This document shows positions 25,258 to 36,900 of a DNA stretch of 64,000 bases, one piece after another. Both the position numbers and the translations under genes were made by a program. The DNA is from Arabidopsis thaliana (taxonomy: Eukaryota; Streptophyta; Magnoliopsida; Brassicales; Brassicaceae): the NCBI RefSeq assembly GCF_000001735.4, contig NC_003076.8:23315835-23379834 (forward strand), written 5' to 3'. The notes under the pieces are model-generated. The model did not search any database, was not told the DNA's origin, and saw nothing but the letters and a program-made list of their open reading frames with translations. The number at the start of each line of letters is the position of its first letter. Position 1 is the first letter of the stretch.

Positions 25258-27309
25258 TTAGCTTACTTCCGCGGTAAGTAAGCTTGATAAGCTCTGGCAA
25301 AACTGTCAAGTTACATACAAAAGCGAATCTCATATCATCAGATAAGTCTATAAAGGTCACTTTCCAATATATATATATATATATCTTGAATGGATTTAGT
25401 AACTTACCTCCATGTATAGTCTTAACTCGCCTGCGGATTTCGATATTTCTATAACACAATTTGTTGGAGTCACCTCTATCACCTCTGCTGATAATAAGTC
25501 ATAAGAAGATCTTGATCTTATCTCCTTTGGCTGAATCTTAACCTAAGAAACCAAACTTATATATTAAAGTAATTGATCTATAGAAGAAACCTTCAAGTAA
25601 CTAACTTATATATTGGTACCTTGAAGTGCTTTATTCTCTCAACTGATAAACTAACATAAGTTGCTGCAGCTTCAATCTTCTTGATTGTTTCTTGTGCTGT
25701 GTTCTTGGACCCAATTCTTGTTTTATATCTCTTATCATCCTGAAGAGATAACAATAACGCAAAAAGCTTCAATATTTAACTCTCTTTGTTAGATGAGTTT
25801 AAAGATTTAAGCAAAAAATAGGTTTAAGTGTTTTACATTTTCTTCGAAGAGACCTGACAAATCTAGATCACTAGACATTGCTATTATCTGAAAAGCATTT
25901 ATGAAATTTGATGACGCGGTTGCTGCATTTATCTCCGCGACATTGTCCTGCAAGATCCAATTCAAATAAGTTACAACTATGACTCAAAGATATTAACGTT
26001 TTCAGACATCTAGTGAACCAACTTGCCTTGATTGAGTCTGAAAGTTGATGATAAACTGGTGTATAACCTATCTTGAACCAAGAATCTTTGATGATTATCT
26101 CAGCTAGTGTTATACGCTGCAACCAAATATTTTCACTCAGTTCTTTTTTATTCAAAGACTGACAATGATGAATATGTTTTATATGCAAATGTTTCTTGTT
26201 ACATACACTTAGAGGATTTGGGTCAAGAATGTTAAAGATTAGCCTCTTCTGCTCTCCAGTGAATCCAGGTGGGAACGTGTAATCTGCTCTGAGTATCTTC
26301 TTATACAAAACCGGAAGTGTATGATCATCGAAAGGTGGATAACCAGCAAGCAATTCAAATAGAATCACTCCACAAGACCATACATCTACTGCTGCTCCTG
26401 AGTAGCCTTTGTTCATAATCAACTGTTTTCATTAAACAAAATCAGCTTCTGCAGATTCAAAGATAGAGGTAAATGATTGTTTTTTGTGAATGTTAGTATT
26501 ACCTCTGGTGCTATATAACATGGAGAGCCACAAGCTGTAGAGAGCATATCCCCCGACTGTGAATTACATAAACCAAAAGTCTTATTTAGCATCCTTTGAT
26601 TGTTACAAACCCAAATATTTTGCTTTGTGTGACTAGAAAATTAGAAATTGTTACTTTAGGAACTGCACTTAATCCAAAGTCAGAAACTTTGAGATTACCC
26701 TTTGAATCTAGTAACAAGTTTTGTGGCTGCAAAAAGCAAAAGCAAAATCAGATTAGCCACAAAATTAGTTAGAAAAACAGAGGAAACAGAGTTTTGCAAA
26801 AGTTGTTGTCTTCTATTACCTTAAGATCTCTATGATAAACTCCTCTGTTATGACAATAATCAACAGCATCAATCAATTGTTGGAAAAGTTTTCTAGCATC
26901 TGATTCTTTCATTTTCTGTCTTCCAAGTCTGTCTGAAAGCTGACCACCTGAAACGTATTCCATAACTATACAGATCTTTGTCTTGGTTCCAATCACCTGT
27001 GAAAAATGTAAAATTTCACTCAGAATAAAAAAAACAGTAACTTGATGAGACAGAGAGACATTAGAGGCAAAACCAAACCTCGTGTATTTGGACGATGTTG
27101 GGATGGTTAAGAAGCTTCATCGTTCGTATCTCTCTCTTGACTTGAGACTCAAGACCCTTTTGAATAACCAAAGCCTTGTCTATGATTTTGACAGCTACGT
27201 AAGTACCATTGGTCGTGTCGTAACCAAGTTTCACTTTTGCGAAATTCCCTTCTCCGATTGTTCTTCCTATCTCATACTTCCCGATCTTCTTCGTTCCAAA
27301 CAAACCCAT
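25258..27309 (-). CDS. CIPK21: CBL-interacting protein kinase (SnRK3)
   Basis: Ten exons: 27309-27079, 26996-26820, 26726-26655, 26556-26503, 26422-26207, 26116-26027, 25947-25837, 25739-25620, 25542-25408, 25302-25258, giving 416 residues, the length I recall for CIPK21. The kinase domain starts at about residue 12: [25 protein letters not shown] at 131-136, DFGLS from 152, APE at 176-178. The C-terminal regulatory half holds the NAF/FISL module [20 protein letters not shown] (NAF at 297-299), which binds CBL calcium sensors. It is followed by the PPI-like region. The intron between exons 6 and 7 has a GC donor (AAG|GCAAGT). CIPK21 is reported to act in salt and osmotic responses at the vacuolar membrane with CBL2/CBL3. 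The last exon encodes only 14 residues. Confidence 0.95.
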
Positions 27310-28164
27310 CTCAGAAACAGAGAGAAACAGAGAGATAGAGAGAAGAAAATCTTGAAGGGTTCGAATTATGATTGGAAGGAGTAAACTCTAACTAATAAGA
27401 ATGTGATTTGTGGGATCAAGAATTTGACTTTTAGATGATATTGACCGGTTGAAGTAATCAAAAGAAGATATTATTGGTGTGTTGTTTATTGACCGATTGG
27501 TTAGTGTGTGTGAGTGACTCGTAGATCGTGAGTCTCGTGGGGTGAGAGAATGTGTTATCTTCTTTAGCTACGTAATCTTCTCAACAACTGATTTCATAAA
27601 CAAATGTTTTTTTTGTGGTTTATATATTCGTCACAGTTCTCAAGTTGGTAAGCTACGTGGATTGGGCTGTCATTATTGCTTTTTTCTTCTTTTATTCTAT
27701 TTTTCCTTTATTGCTTGTATTCTTTCCGCCTTAAATTAAGAAAATGAAAGAACAAAGAAAAGAAGATAATTGATTCTAAATTTGCTGGAAGATATCTAAT
27801 TTTCGACAATATCCTTTTAGGATTTTCTTTTTCAATAAACATATTTTTAGTGTTTAAATTTTAATCTTTAACGTTCAAAACAAAAATACCATTCCAAAGA
27901 CGCCAGTTTTTTTTAGAAAAGTATTTTGTCGGCTTTTTTCAAATTTGTCCACAAGTGGATTACATTGGCTTTACTGATTTCTGAAAGTACATATTCTCAA
28001 GATATTTATTTTTCAAGATAAAATATCTCACCGTTTAAGATATTTTTTAATATATTTTATTTCTCCACTCGAAAACAAACTTCATAGATTTTTTTTTTTT
28101 TATAATCCAAAACAAACTTCATAGATTACAAAAGCTTTTTCATTTGTTTTTTCGATTGGTCTAA
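27310..28164. other. Intergenic: CIPK21 promoter and AT-rich DNA
   Basis: CIPK21 leader and promoter lie just above 27310. The 65-codon plus-strand frame at 27542-27739 has no domain. The poly-T tract with flanking duplication at 28072-28127 is listed separately. Confidence 0.4.
28072..28127. repeat. Poly-T tract bracketed by a 19-bp direct duplication
   Basis: AAAACAAACTTCATAGATT occurs at 28072-28090 and again at 28109-28127. The 18 bases between are T10 followed by ATAATCC. It reads like a target-site duplication around a minus-strand insert that is almost only a poly-A tail. A simple slippage duplication is the alternative. Confidence 0.6.
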
Positions 28165-28592
28165 CTAGGAGATATTATTATTATTATTCACTTGTTTATA
28201 CCAAAACAAAAAGTTATCACTGGACTCTAATTTATCGGCCCAATATATCGGTCCTTTTATTTGAGTTGGGCTAGTTACAATATATCGGTCCTTATCACGA
28301 AGTGCCCATCCAATACCTGCAGGTTGGTTTGGAGATAGCCATGAACCATCAACGAAGCAACAATACGAATTAGCTTGCTTAAGAATTAATTTGAGCTATT
28401 CCATTTTCTTTCAGACTTTGCACTTTCTTTGTTGCTTCCTGTTTATGCTTTACGTCTAATCCATCCATATTCACAGCTTCGAACCACAATTTACAGTCAA
28501 AGCATGGCTTTACTTATTACCTCCGGTATTGCCCACTTCCTATTATTAAATAAAAGATCATTTCTCATTTTCCATATCCTCCTCCAGCCTAT
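28165..28592 (-). pseudogene. Decayed LINE-type retroelement fragment (RNase H-like C-terminus)
   Basis: On the minus strand, from 28592, one frame reads WRRIWKMRNDLLFNNRKW and continues to PEVISKAM before a stop near 28500. Another frame reads LWFEAVNMDGLDVKHKQEA. A third (28365-28165) reads CCFVDGSWLSPNQPAGIGWA and continues open to a stop at 28165. The order W-RIWK-RN-L-F, then a linker, then FVDGSW...GIGWALRD is that of the plant non-LTR reverse transcriptase C-terminus with its RVT_3/RNase H domain. Frames are broken at least twice, so it is dead. A tail of AAT repeats follows on the minus strand near 28170-28185. The rest of the element is absent. Confidence 0.75.
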
Positions 28593-28931
28593 AGAAGGGT
28601 TTAACTTTAAATGATAGGATCCCTTTAAATGATTTAAATATTTAATTGTCTTTGGAAAAAAAGAGAGTCAAAATTGCCTCTGCAACAACTAAAAAAAAAA
28701 CTAAAAAGGGAAACAAATCCTCATCGAATACAGTGAATATGGAAAATGGGGAATCAATATCAAACAATACCATTCTTGGAATAATTCTCGGATTCATTTT
28801 TGAAGAAAAAACAAGTAATGGCAAATTTTCCCAAGTTGTGTCCCCCTTTTTATAAGAAAAGAAGACTCAGCAATTGAGGTTTTTAGAGTGAGCAAGAACC
28901 TTGTGTAGCAAAAACCTTAAATCCGTCATCT
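28593..28931. other. Intergenic: promoter region of the GCK gene
   Basis: AT-rich, with a Lys-rich 69-codon frame (28646-28855) that I do not regard as a gene. A leader ending ...CCGTCATCT precedes the ATG at 28932. Confidence 0.35.
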
Positions 28932-29612
28932 ATGGGAAGTATAAACTCTGTGGCTGAAGCTAAAACAGAGGAAGATCCTTCGACAAATCAGGGAGATGGG
29001 GACGACGAATCACCTAGAACCCTAATTGAAGATCAGAGAGATGTGGAGGAATCAAAAACCCTAAGTGAAGATCAAGTAGATGTGAAGGAATCCAAAACCC
29101 TAATTGAAGATCAAGGAGATGAGGAAGAATCTAAAACCCTAGATGAAGATTTGGATGAAACAGAGGAAGAGAGTGGAGAGTGCCCTTTATGCCAGTTCAT
29201 AAAGGGAGGTGAGTGTAAAGAAGCATTCACAGAATTGGAGAATTGTTGCGACGAAGCAAAGAAGAACAATGAAGATCACGTAAGTAAATGTAAGGAGGCA
29301 AGACTCATCTTTAAGACTTGCATGTATGATAACCCTGTTTACTATGAGCCCCTTCTTGCTGGTGAGGCTAGAGCGATGGCCAAGATGTTGAGCGAGTTGT
29401 TGAACGCGGAAAAGGAAGCTATTATGGCTGGTGAGCCTGCAGTCATTGCGAGGGCGTTTAGCGGGTTGCAAGAAGAGAATGCTGAGCCAATTCTGCCTGC
29501 TGAAGCTGCAGCGATCGGGAAGGCGTTTCGCGAGTTGGAAGCTGGAAAGAAGAAGGAGAAGGAAGCAGAGGGATCCGAGGGTAATGAGAGTGATCATCAG
29601 AATCAGAATTAG
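28932..29612 (+). CDS. GCK (Gly-Cys-Lys) domain protein with internal repeats
   Basis: Single-exon gene of 226 residues. An acidic N-terminus (1-80) contains four tandem 13-residue units at 28-79 of the form SKTLxEDQxDxEE. Residues 82-133 form the GCK domain, with GECPLCQFIKGGECKEAF, a CC pair at 105-106 and C120 and C130 (ARLIFKTCMY), a plant-specific small Cys-rich domain of unknown biochemical role. Residues 141-208 are three diverged units of about 22-24 residues with the core (A/P)GEA.A(I/M)A(K/R).(F/L).EL. A charged Glu/Lys tail follows. There is no signal peptide or membrane segment. I believe it corresponds to AT5G57640. Function is unknown. Confidence 0.85.
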   Translation: MGSINSVAEAKTEEDPSTNQGDGDDESPRTLIEDQRDVEESKTLSEDQVDVKESKTLIEDQGDEEESKTLDEDLDETEEESGECPLCQFIKGGECKEAFTELENCCDEAKKNNEDHVSKCKEARLIFKTCMYDNPVYYEPLLAGEARAMAKMLSELLNAEKEAIMAGEPAVIARAFSGLQEENAEPILPAEAAAIGKAFRELEAGKKKEKEAEGSEGNESDHQNQN

Positions 29613-29899
29613 GTAAAGCTTTTTTTATGAGCATATTGAGACTTACATTGATCTGAATGAAAATTCAAATTTCGTTACTCTTAATTTTGTTTAGGTGTGT
29701 CTTCTTATATACACCATTGGTTATGTAATTTGGATGCATCTATAAAATACTGTCGTAATCACCTTCTTCTACAAAAAACTAAGACCATTTTAATATACAT
29801 TTTGATTTTTTTTAAGATAAGACTTTGTGCAAGAGTTTTTATCCAATGATAGAATCTTAAGTGAGACTTGAGTAGTACTTATGCTCAACTTTTGAAACA

Positions 29900-30473
29900 A
29901 GAGATAGAAGTAAAAGAAAGAAGCACATTCCTTTGGCACATAAAAGTCATCAGCAGTGGTCTTCAGGATCTTCCGCAATACGCTTCAACATGAATAGCAG
30001 CCATACGGTCCATGAAGTGATCAGTGGTAATCACTGCAAGATGATCTTCAACAAAATCTTCAATCTTCTTCCAGTCACGATCAAACCTAAGAAACAGAGA
30101 GCAGTAGTATCATCAGCACAATCAGGTCCTGCTAAAATCAATATAATACTTTTAAAAAACCACACAAGTATAAAATTATTACAGTTGAAGTGCTTCAAGA
30201 AGCAGATCTATTTAGCTAATCAAAAAAGATCAATTAACTCAAGGAAGCAGATCTTTTTTAGCTTAAGTTACTACTGACCTAACACTATCATAAACTTCCC
30301 TCTCGTTCACTTATGTATCTGCCTTGACATATCAGTTTATATCCCTAAAAGCCAGCAATAATATTGAAGGATCTAACACTAAGGAAAACTAAAACATGCA
30401 TTGCTCGCCAATCCAAACAGAAACTCACCAAATCGTAAGTTTCGATATCATCCAAACCAAACAAATTGAATGC
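29900..30473 (-). pseudogene. Possible broken gene fragment, SHAQKY/REVEILLE-MYB-like at one block
   Basis: Two exon-like blocks on the minus strand. 30473-30429 is bounded by a good acceptor (CCCCAG) and donor (GTGAGT) and reads AFNLFGLDDIETYDL. The block from 30086 down follows TTTCTTAG and reads FDRDWKKIEDFV, then EDHLAVITTDHFMDRMAAIH. It hits a stop near 29970, while a shifted frame continues LRKILKTTADDFYVPKE. FDRDWKKIEDFV is what REVEILLE-type MYB domains carry, but the sequence after it does not follow that family well. The two blocks do not join in a single open frame. Either this is a pseudogene or I have the structure wrong. Confidence 0.4.
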
Positions 30474-31195
30474 CTGGGGAGAGAGAGTCTTACTGAGGAA
30501 AAATGCTTCAATTAGCCCAAATATTAAAGTCCCAATATAAGGAGACTTTTTGTTAAATTTTTAGCCCGATTAAACATAACATTTTTTAATCAGCATGCAA
30601 TATTTTCATTTAATGTGCTCGGTTCTGTCACGGACACTGACATGTAATTTTTCATTTTCACGGGTGAGATAATTTTCAGACAATATTAGAATTTTTTTCT
30701 TCCCTTTGTAGTTATTCGAAATTATGTTATTGTTGGGAAGTAATGAAAAAAAACTCAACAAAATTCGATTTAATACCTATCCATAATATTATTGATCCTA
30801 AAAATAGAAAAGGATAATTTTGCTGAGTCAGAAACGTGATATTCGCGACGTTGTTTCCGGATAAAGAGTAAACGTACGACTGCTTTAACTCACCTATAAA
30901 ATCACGACCGTCGATTTCATTTATGTCAAGGGGCAAAACTGAAAATCACACAAAAACAAACAAAACTTTGCTTACGTCACATCATTATCTGTGACTAATT
31001 CTTAATCATCATCATCATCATCACTTACTTAAATCTAAAAAAATCTCTGTTTGTATATATATTATCTTTGCGATTTTTATCCAAATCTTCCAAAGCTTAG
31101 TTTTTTTTTTTTTTCAATTTCTCTCTTGCGTTTTCGATTTTATTACAAGAACTTTGTTTTGGGCTTCATCCATCGTTCAAGGTTCGTTGAAAACT
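30474..31195. other. Intergenic: upstream region of the xylose isomerase gene
   Basis: Contains an (ATC)n run at about 31006-31023 and a T-rich tract near 31101-31114 in the probable 5' leader. The GCK 3' UTR lies further left, at 29613-29800. No further gene was seen. Confidence 0.4.
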
Positions 31196-33971
31196 ATGAA
31201 GAAAGTTGAGTTTTTTATGCTCCTTCTCTGCTTCATCGCAGCGTCATCTCTAGTGGTAAGACTTAATAATCAAAAGCTCGAATTTTTAATGTTCTTCCAA
31301 TCATTGAAATATAATCCGAGATTAAAGTTTTTAAATTTGATCTTGATTGGTGTGTAAAGTCTGCTGATCCACCAACATGTCCTGCTGATTTGGGAGGCAA
31401 GTGTAGTGATTCTGATGACTGGCAAGGTGATTTCTTCCCTGAAATCCCCAAGATTAAGTATGAGGTAAACAATGGTGATGTTTCTCTTTAAAACTGTTGG
31501 TTTAAGTTGGAAACTTTAGTGGATTTGTTGTTTGCATGTGTAGATGAATTGGTTGTTGATGAATTTTTTCAGGGACCTTCGAGTAAGAACCCACTTGCTT
31601 ACAGGTGGTATAACGCTGAAGAAGAGATTCTTGGGAAGAAAATGAAGGTACTTTTATTTTCTTGTTTGTATTTTCTTGCAACAATTTTTGAGTTATGTTT
31701 TTATGGATTTGAAGAAACGTGTGGGATGTTTGTTTGTTGTCCTGAATTTTTTGAACAGGATTGGTTTAGATTCAGTGTTGCGTTTTGGCATACTTTCCGT
31801 GGGACTGGAGGTGATCCATTTGGTGCTGCTACTAAGTATTGGCCTTGGGAAGATGGTACTAACTCTGTGTCTATGGCTAAGAGAAGAAGTAAGTCCAGAT
31901 TGTGTTTTTATGTTAGTTTCTCTTCGTTATCGAGTTACTGTGATTTGAGTTACTGATTGTTGTTTAATGCAGTGAGAGCTAACTTTGAGTTCTTGAAGAA
32001 ACTTGGAGTTGATTGGTGGTGTTTTCATGACAGAGACATAGCACCTGATGGCACTACACTTGAGGTAACTCGAGCTTCTGAACTTACACCATTTTGCTTT
32101 ACATTGAAACTACAATCTGCTTTATTGCCTGGTGTTATAAACCATTTTGGTCCTGATATTTCCTTTGCAGCTTGCTGTTTCTTGTGGTACTTGATAACTT
32201 TGTTTTGCTCTTGTTGGCCCAATGTTAACTTGTTTCAGTCATAAAGAAAGCGCCTGTAACCTGTTTATACTTAATCTGCAGGAATCTAACAAAAACTTGG
32301 ATGAAGTTATCGAACTCGCCAAAGAACTCCAAAAGGTGATTCAGTTTGTTAATTTTCCAGTTCTTATTACACATTGGATTTTGGAAGATACTTCTTGTAG
32401 TTAATCAATTCTCCAATACAGACTCATGTATGCCATTTTATAATTGAATCTTTTTATCACTGAAACAGTACTATCTTGTTACCATTCCTTAGTTTGATGT
32501 GCTAAGAAAAAAAGGTTCTTCGTTTTCTTCAAATGCAGGGGAGCAAAATCAAACCATTGTGGGGAACAGCTCAGCTTTTCTTGCATCCTCGTTATATGCA
32601 CGGAGGAGCGACCAGCTCTGAAGTTGGAGTGTATGCTTACGCTGCTGCTCAGGTGAAGAAAGCCATGGAGGTAACACATTACTTAGGTGGTGAAAACTAC
32701 GTTTTTTGGGGTGGTCGTGAAGGTTATCAGACACTCTTGAACACTGATATGGGAAGAGAGCTTGATCATCTAGCCAGGTTCTTTGAAGCTGCTGTTGCTT
32801 ACAAGAAGAAGATTGGATTCAAAGGTAAGTCTACTGCTTCTTTTTCTTGTCCTGTATTCAGTCTTATGGGAGTTATTGCACAATAATCTTCTTTTTATCA
32901 GGCACGCTTTTAATCGAGCCCAAGCCTCAAGAACCCACCAAGCACCAGTATGACTGGGATGCTGCAACAGCTGCCAATTTCTTGAGGAAATATGGTCTTA
33001 TTGATGAGTTTAAGCTCAACATTGAGTGTAACCATGCCACGCTCTCTGGTCACACTTGTCATCACGAGCTTGAAACTGCAAGAATTAATGGTTTACTTGG
33101 CAACATTGATGCAAACACTGGCGATGCTCAAACTGGTAATTTTTCAATTTCAGCTCTCTTGATTGTTAACACCTCCTAACCAGATTCTGATTGAACAAAG
33201 TTCTCTCATTCTCTTAACAGGATGGGATACAGATCAGTTTCTTACAGATGTTGGAGAAGCAACCATGGTTATGATGAGTGTCATCAAAAATGTATGTAAT
33301 ATTAAAGAAACTCGCTATTTTTGGGAATTTCATTGTAAATTTTTGAATGTAAGCTCATAAGAGCTTCTGTTTTTCACATATGAAACAGGGTGGGATTGCT
33401 CCAGGCGGCTTCAACTTTGACGCTAAACTGTAAGAGCGATTCTTGATTCACAATGTTTTACTGTTTCATACAAAATTAAACCGAGAAAGAAGCTTATAAT
33501 GTTTGGTTGATTAAACAGGCGAAGAGAGAGTACAGACGTGGAAGACTTATTCATTGCTCATATTAGTGGAATGGATACAATGGCTCGTGGACTGAGAAAT
33601 GCAGTCAAAATCTTGGAGGTTAGTTAAGATATGAATAGATAAGTTTTATAAAAGAACCAAAGAGTGTAGCTTTAACTTGGTTTCGGTGTGGTAAAGGAGG
33701 GAAGTCTAAGTGAATTGGTACGCAAGCGATATGCAACTTGGGACTCTGAGCTTGGGAAGCAAATAGAAGAAGGAAAAGCTGATTTTGAGTATCTTGAGAA
33801 GAAAGCTAAAGAGTTTGGAGAACCAAAGGTTTCTTCTGCTAAACAGGTACAAGTTTCTTGCTATTAATTCTGGTTTTGTTTCGTTAAACACGAAAAACAC
33901 ACAATGATCGATGTCTTTTGAAACGAAATCTGCAGGAACTCGCTGAGATGATTTTCCAATCTGCAATGTAA
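31196..33971 (+). CDS. Xylose isomerase, secretory/ER form
   Basis: Thirteen exons: 31196-31255, 31360-31464, 31573-31647, 31759-31888, 31973-32064, 32282-32335, 32539-32824, 32902-33135, 33221-33291, 33389-33429, 33519-33618, 33697-33846, 33936-33971. They join to 477 residues. A signal peptide ([18 protein letters not shown]) ends at about residue 22. The TIM-barrel core has the catalytic [12 protein letters not shown], the [10 protein letters not shown] strand, metal ligands in [16 protein letters not shown] and in [19 protein letters not shown], and a late [12 protein letters not shown]. The enzyme interconverts D-xylose and D-xylulose with two divalent metals and also acts on glucose in bacterial relatives. 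Plants use xylulose kinase downstream, so ER or extracellular xylose salvage is a plausible role (inference). All known active residues appear present. It corresponds to AT5G57655. Confidence 0.95.
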
Positions 33972-36900
33972 GAAGAAGAACAAGAAGGCTTTTTATGTTT
34001 ATTAAAAGTATCGTCTTTTTTAGTTTCCCTCGCATCTTTGAGAAGTTTGAAAACCAAAACATTGGAAAATAAGATGATTAGAGAGGTTGGTTTCATTATT
34101 TCAGTTGATGTACTATGGTTTCACACTCTAATTACTTTAAATTGAATAACAAAAAACTGTTTAGGCCTTTACTTTGATTCAGTTACGGTTTTTGTGACAA
34201 AGACCAATGAGCAATTCCGATCTATTTCTTCACTCGACTATAGTAAAGTTTGTAGGAGGTTTTATACGAGAAAGTTTAAAACAGCGATATACATATATAC
34301 AATCAAAATTCTTCTTACCTTATGAAAATTTGAAAAGCAATATATGATTTTCACATTAAGCTTTGAGTTTTGAGTTTGAAAACGTTGATTCTTAAAAATG
34401 GTCTAACATCAATAAAAACTTTATCCAATTCATTTCGTTTCGTTAGTTATGATTTCAGAATTTTCTGTTGAGATTTAAAGGAAACTCAAAGTCCTAATTT
34501 GACAAATTTCTCGACAAAATCTTTGATAGTATTTGATAAGAAAGGTTTGAAAACTAGGGAAACATAGCCTATCTACTTGATGTATCTATGAAATAGTTGT
34601 GATGACTTTGTTAATTTCGTATTTGCGACGACCGTGATGTATTACAATAATTGAGTCTTCTATGATGTTGAACCTAATTACTATCCGTCGATGGTTCTAG
34701 AAAATTTCTTTATTTGTTGTTGAATGAATTAATTTTTATATATTTTATTCGAAAAAAGGTCGGCAAAAAGTAGTAAGTCTTTTCTTTTGTCGAATTGTGG
34801 CCGAAAGTAGAAAGTCTCGTGAAAGCTCACATTATGAATTTATGATAAATAATGAGGAACTTATTAATAACATTAATATATATCCTATGATTCTTACTCT
34901 GTTTTCATTTATGTGACTGTGTTTCAGACTAGCATAACAGTTGATTAACGGTTTCAAAGCAGAAAATTTTGAGCTGGGTTGATATTTACATATATACTAA
35001 TTAGAAAACGTTTAACAGCTAATTTCATAAAATAAGTAGCATTTCGTTTATAATTGTTTTCAAAAATGTTAATGCGTTAATTTTTTTTTTTTTTGATAAA
35101 GAAATGCGTTAATTATTGATAAATGTTTTCAATAATAATATGAAACACAGGGCTATACATTCACTAAAATGTGGTTTGTTTCATAAAATTATTTATTATA
35201 AACTTTGATTTCAAAGTTTTCGTAGACATTTCATCAAAAATCATAGATTGTTACGAAAAGAATAATGAAGATGGTTATTACAAATTGTCTTTTTCAGCAA
35301 CGTTCACATAGTACTCTCACCTAACAGCATACAACTTGATAATCTTTTCATTTTTTGTCATGTGACCAAAATTTTCATACGTTTAATTAACGGCAAAGCT
35401 CTCGGCTGTTTGTTTTTTCTCTTTTTTAAAATTTCTCAATACATTTTTCTAGATCCATGTTAACCTTTTAATATTTTTATATATCTTCCCCATCTGCCAT
35501 TTGATCTTGTAGATTTTTAAGAAAATTTAGAATATGTTTCCGAATTATCGACCTCTGGTAATTTCTTAAATGTTTACATTACATACTGAGTACTCTTATT
35601 TTGTTCTACATTATAAATCATATTTTTCGAGCCTACATTATGATTAAATAAAGACACTATAATACAAAACATTAAACTATAAACTTCACTTTGTAACTCT
35701 AAATTTGCATACCTTTTGTAAACGGGATAAAAAAAATTGTTGCAGACCAAAATTTCATGGATGGCGGAGAAAAAAGCTAGTGTAAATAAATTTATATTAA
35801 TGTCTTTAAATATCTGTTTTCCAAAAGGAAAAACATAATCTTCATAAAAATTTCTATCTTTTTAATGGATAATGTAGGGAGATTTTACGAGTATCCACTA
35901 AATCCATTCTATAGTCTGAAGAAATGTTATTTTAGTAGTTTAACATTTCACGTCCATTTCCTTTGGGTTATGATCTACTCATCTACATAATTCGTCAATA
36001 TTTTATTGTTGACGCCAATGGGATGATGGAGGACGACAGATTTAGAATGAGAAGAAAAAGAAACATTAGTTGAAAATGAATATATTACTCAATAATGCGT
36101 TTTCGGACTAATAATCTAATACCACGACCTTCCAAGTATCACACGTGCTACTCGAAATCAGAAGATGCTTACACGTATACGAGTGTTTGCTGGATTGGCA
36201 AAGATCACCCACTTTCCTTTGAGGGAAAGTATTACCTTTTAAGAAGATTGAATTTACAAATTATTGCTTCGCTCAATCTCATAATAGCTAGTTAAACAAT
36301 GTATCGTGTTGTGAATGATTAGGTCAACGTTCAATGTACAGTCTCTGGCTGTTTCCATTTCGGTCGTGGCTTAAATATAGAGCTAGATGATAAGTGTAAT
36401 GAAATACATATTATTACGTAAGTTAAATAAAATTTTTTACCGTTGATAAATAATCAGGCATGTTTATAATAAGTACTATAATACTTTGCCTAACTAACTC
36501 TATCTATCCTCGATTTTATAGAACTCGCTTTTACTTTTGATAATAATTGAGCGTGAGGACCGCTACGAGGAAATTTATTTCGGCCGGACCACGCTACAGT
36601 CAAAACTTCGAAGCTAACAATCATTCATAGCAAAATGGGCTCATTTCATTCATTCGTACTTAAAAAGTTTGAAAAAGACCTCTATATACGTTGTTCGTTG
36701 ATCCATTTTAGCAGTTCACTTTCTCATATGATCACATGGCATGCTCATCATATTATTTATCAACGATACATTCTTTCTTTATATTAATATTGGCTAGCTT
36801 AAAACTTATAATACTTGTTGAGAGTTACATATTAGTTATCCTAGAGAAACAACTCACCAAATGTGCCTTTGGATTATACATTCTCTTTATCTATTTTATA

